Assembly: GCF_003226255.1 (NCBI RefSeq)
Contig: NZ_QJST01000016.1
Coordinates: forward strand, 1-64,000
DNA: 64,000 nucleotides
Source of the DNA: Idiomarina fontislapidosi
GTDB taxonomy: Bacteria > Pseudomonadota > Gammaproteobacteria > Enterobacterales > Alteromonadaceae
Direction: 5' to 3'
Shown here: positions 62,670-64,000 of the stretch, in pieces
Layout: every line of letters begins with the position of its first letter
Position numbering within the stretch: the stretch's first letter is position 1
Position numbers and translations under genes: made by a program
Notes under the pieces: model-generated
What the model saw: only the letters and a program-made list of their open reading frames with translations
Databases searched by the model: none
What the model was told of the DNA's origin: nothing

Positions 62670-63782
62670 ATGTCTCAGCCGTACCGACAAACCCGTGCTC
62701 GTATCTTACTGACAAATTTACGGGACAATGCCAAACAATTAAAGTCGTATATCGACCAGCAGCCCATGCTAGGCGTTATAAAAGCGGACGGATATGGTCA
62801 TGGCGCGACAGAAGTGGCGCATGCCATAGCAGATTACGTAGAAAAATATGCGGTTGCTTTCATTGATGAAGCCATCGCTTTGCGCGAGGCAGGTATTACT
62901 AAGCCTATCGTTATTTTACAAGGCCTATACAGCACTGAAGACTGGTTGATATGCGCTGAGCAGCACTTTGAGCCGGTGATTCATAACGCTCAGCAAATTG
63001 ATTTTCTGACTCAAGTCACTGCCGATACGCGCTGCGTTAATGTTTGGCTGAAACAAGATTCAGGTATGCATCGATTAGGTTTTTTTATCGATGATGTGCC
63101 TACCGCAGTAAAACGCTTGCGTGAACATCCGCTCGTTAACGATATTGTGTTGATGACACACTTTGCCGAGGCGGATGACCCAGAAAGCCCAATGACACCG
63201 ATGCAATTAGAGCGCTTTTATGCAGCATTGCACGCGGTGCATGAACAAATCCAAGGTGTGAGTGTAGCGAATAGTGCCTTTATGCTAGGCGATGATGTGC
63301 TTGATGCCATGGGTCTGACCAAGTGGTTTCGGGCAGGGATTGCGCTGTATGGGCAAAACCCCTCTCAGGCTGAATTAAGCGACGCCGAACTGCTCAAACC
63401 AACCATGGTGCTTGAGGCGCCCGTGATCGCGTTGCGCACGATTCAGGCGGGCGAAACTGTGGGTTACGGAAGCCGTTGGCGGGCTCAACGCGAAAGCCTT
63501 ATTGCGACGCTAGCGATAGGGTATGCCGACGGGTATCCACGCAGCGTACCCGATGGTACGCCGGTGATTATTAATGACCAAGTGGGTTGTTTAGTCGGTC
63601 GTATTTCGATGGATATGATTACCGTGGATGTGACCGATATTGAAGGCGTTAAGTTAGGCGATAATGTTGAACTGTGGGGTGAACGTTTACCGATACAAGT
63701 CATTGCCGATCAGGCGCGGACAATAACATACGAGCTATTTGCTCAAGTGACACGCCGGGTCCCACGCCGCTACGAAGATTAA
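62670..63782 (+). CDS. alr: Alanine racemase
   Basis: Alr supplies D-alanine for peptidoglycan. The 370-residue protein has the PLP-lysine motif LGVIKADGYGHGA, MHRLGF, and the C-terminal YADGYPRSVPDGTPV and RISMDMITVDVTD motifs with the catalytic tyrosine region GIALYGQNP. I start at the ATG at 62670 (MSQPYRQTRARILL); the longer frame opening at 62628 encodes a hydrophobic stretch not typical of Alr. Its stop overlaps the stop of the convergent PepSY gene. Confidence 0.94.
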   Translation: MSQPYRQTRARILLTNLRDNAKQLKSYIDQQPMLGVIKADGYGHGATEVAHAIADYVEKYAVAFIDEAIALREAGITKPIVILQGLYSTEDWLICAEQHFEPVIHNAQQIDFLTQVTADTRCVNVWLKQDSGMHRLGFFIDDVPTAVKRLREHPLVNDIVLMTHFAEADDPESPMTPMQLERFYAALHAVHEQIQGVSVANSAFMLGDDVLDAMGLTKWFRAGIALYGQNPSQAELSDAELLKPTMVLEAPVIALRTIQAGETVGYGSRWRAQRESLIATLAIGYADGYPRSVPDGTPVIINDQVGCLVGRISMDMITVDVTDIEGVKLGDNVELWGERLPIQVIADQARTITYELFAQVTRRVPRRYED

Positions 63783-64000
63783 CGTTTGTTGCGGCGTTTT
63801 AGGTAAAACCAAACACCCGTCACCGGCAGTAGCAATAGCGCAATCCCCCCTGCCAAAATAACCAAGGTCATGGCGGTGCCACCGATAGCCGCCACATGCA
63901 GCGGGTAGACCATATGTGCGATCTGCTCGCCTAATGGACGTGCGCGTACGTCTGTAATGGTTGTGAGAGTGCCGCGATCATCAAACGCAATGTAATTCCG
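63779..64000 (-). CDS. PepSY-associated transmembrane protein, C-terminal part
   Basis: The frame is open to the window edge (73 residues). It contains a short soluble segment (RNYIAFDDRGTLTTITDVRAR), the PepSY-TM motif HMVYPLHVAAIGG, one membrane helix (AMTLVILAGGIALLLLPVTGVWFYL) and a basic end (KRRNKR). The HxxxPLH pattern is typical of PepSY-TM proteins, often linked to iron uptake or reductases. The rest lies beyond the window. Confidence 0.8.
   Translation of the reverse strand, partial: RNYIAFDDRGTLTTITDVRARPLGEQIAHMVYPLHVAAIGGTAMTLVILAGGIALLLLPVTGVWFYLKRRNKR

Overview
The window looks like the chromosome of a marine gammaproteobacterium, probably Alteromonadales and perhaps an Idiomarina relative. 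This rests on gene order: rpmH-rnpA-yidD-yidC-mnmE, dnaA-dnaN-recF-gyrB-glyS-glyQ-tag, fadBA, def-fmt-rsmB-trkA, dprA-smg-tsaC-hemF-aroE, polA-engB-cytochrome c4-yihI and purEK. The family-level placement is inference. The window lies close to the replication origin. It holds dnaA with DnaA boxes, and two perfect ParB-site (parS) palindromes inside recF.

Bases 1 to about 14,744 are an integrated genomic island abutting the 3' end of mnmE. At the right end are a tyrosine integrase, two small HTH/excisionase-like regulators and a DUF927 ATPase. The cargo is defence and redox genes: a type I restriction locus (hsdS with two nearly identical recognition domains and a damaged 5' end, a DinD-family gene, hsdR), a GmrSD-like DUF262/DUF1524 protein, and a module of two NAD(P)H oxidoreductases divergent from an HxlR regulator. 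That module is bracketed by two almost identical 171-bp direct repeats carrying internal inverted motifs. No hsdM is present; it would have to lie left of the window. hsdS is visibly AT-richer than the GC-rich genes that follow, so the island is a mosaic.

Bases 14,745 to 64,000 are core chromosome. In order: tRNA modification and membrane insertion (mnmE, yidC, yidD, rnpA, rpmH); replication initiation (dnaA, dnaN, recF, gyrB); glycyl-tRNA synthetase; DNA glycosylase tag; tusA; fatty-acid oxidation (fadBA); lytic transglycosylase; potassium uptake regulator trkA with translation genes rsmB, fmt and def; dprA-smg-zinc ribbon-tsaC-hemF-aroE; a FAN1-like repair nuclease; polA; a probable Spot 42-like sRNA; an EamA permease; engB; cytochrome c4; a probable CsrB/CsrC-type sRNA; a methyltransferase; yihI; cysE; an aerotaxis-like receptor; a cold-shock protein; purEK; prephenate dehydratase; an S9 peptidase; alr; and the end of a PepSY membrane protein.

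The points most worth a second look are the repeat-bounded redox module, the duplicated-TRD HsdS, the mnmE-targeting integrase with its symmetric operator, the paired parS sites in recF, the DnaA-box pair before polA, and the two candidate regulatory RNAs flanking engB and cytochrome c4.
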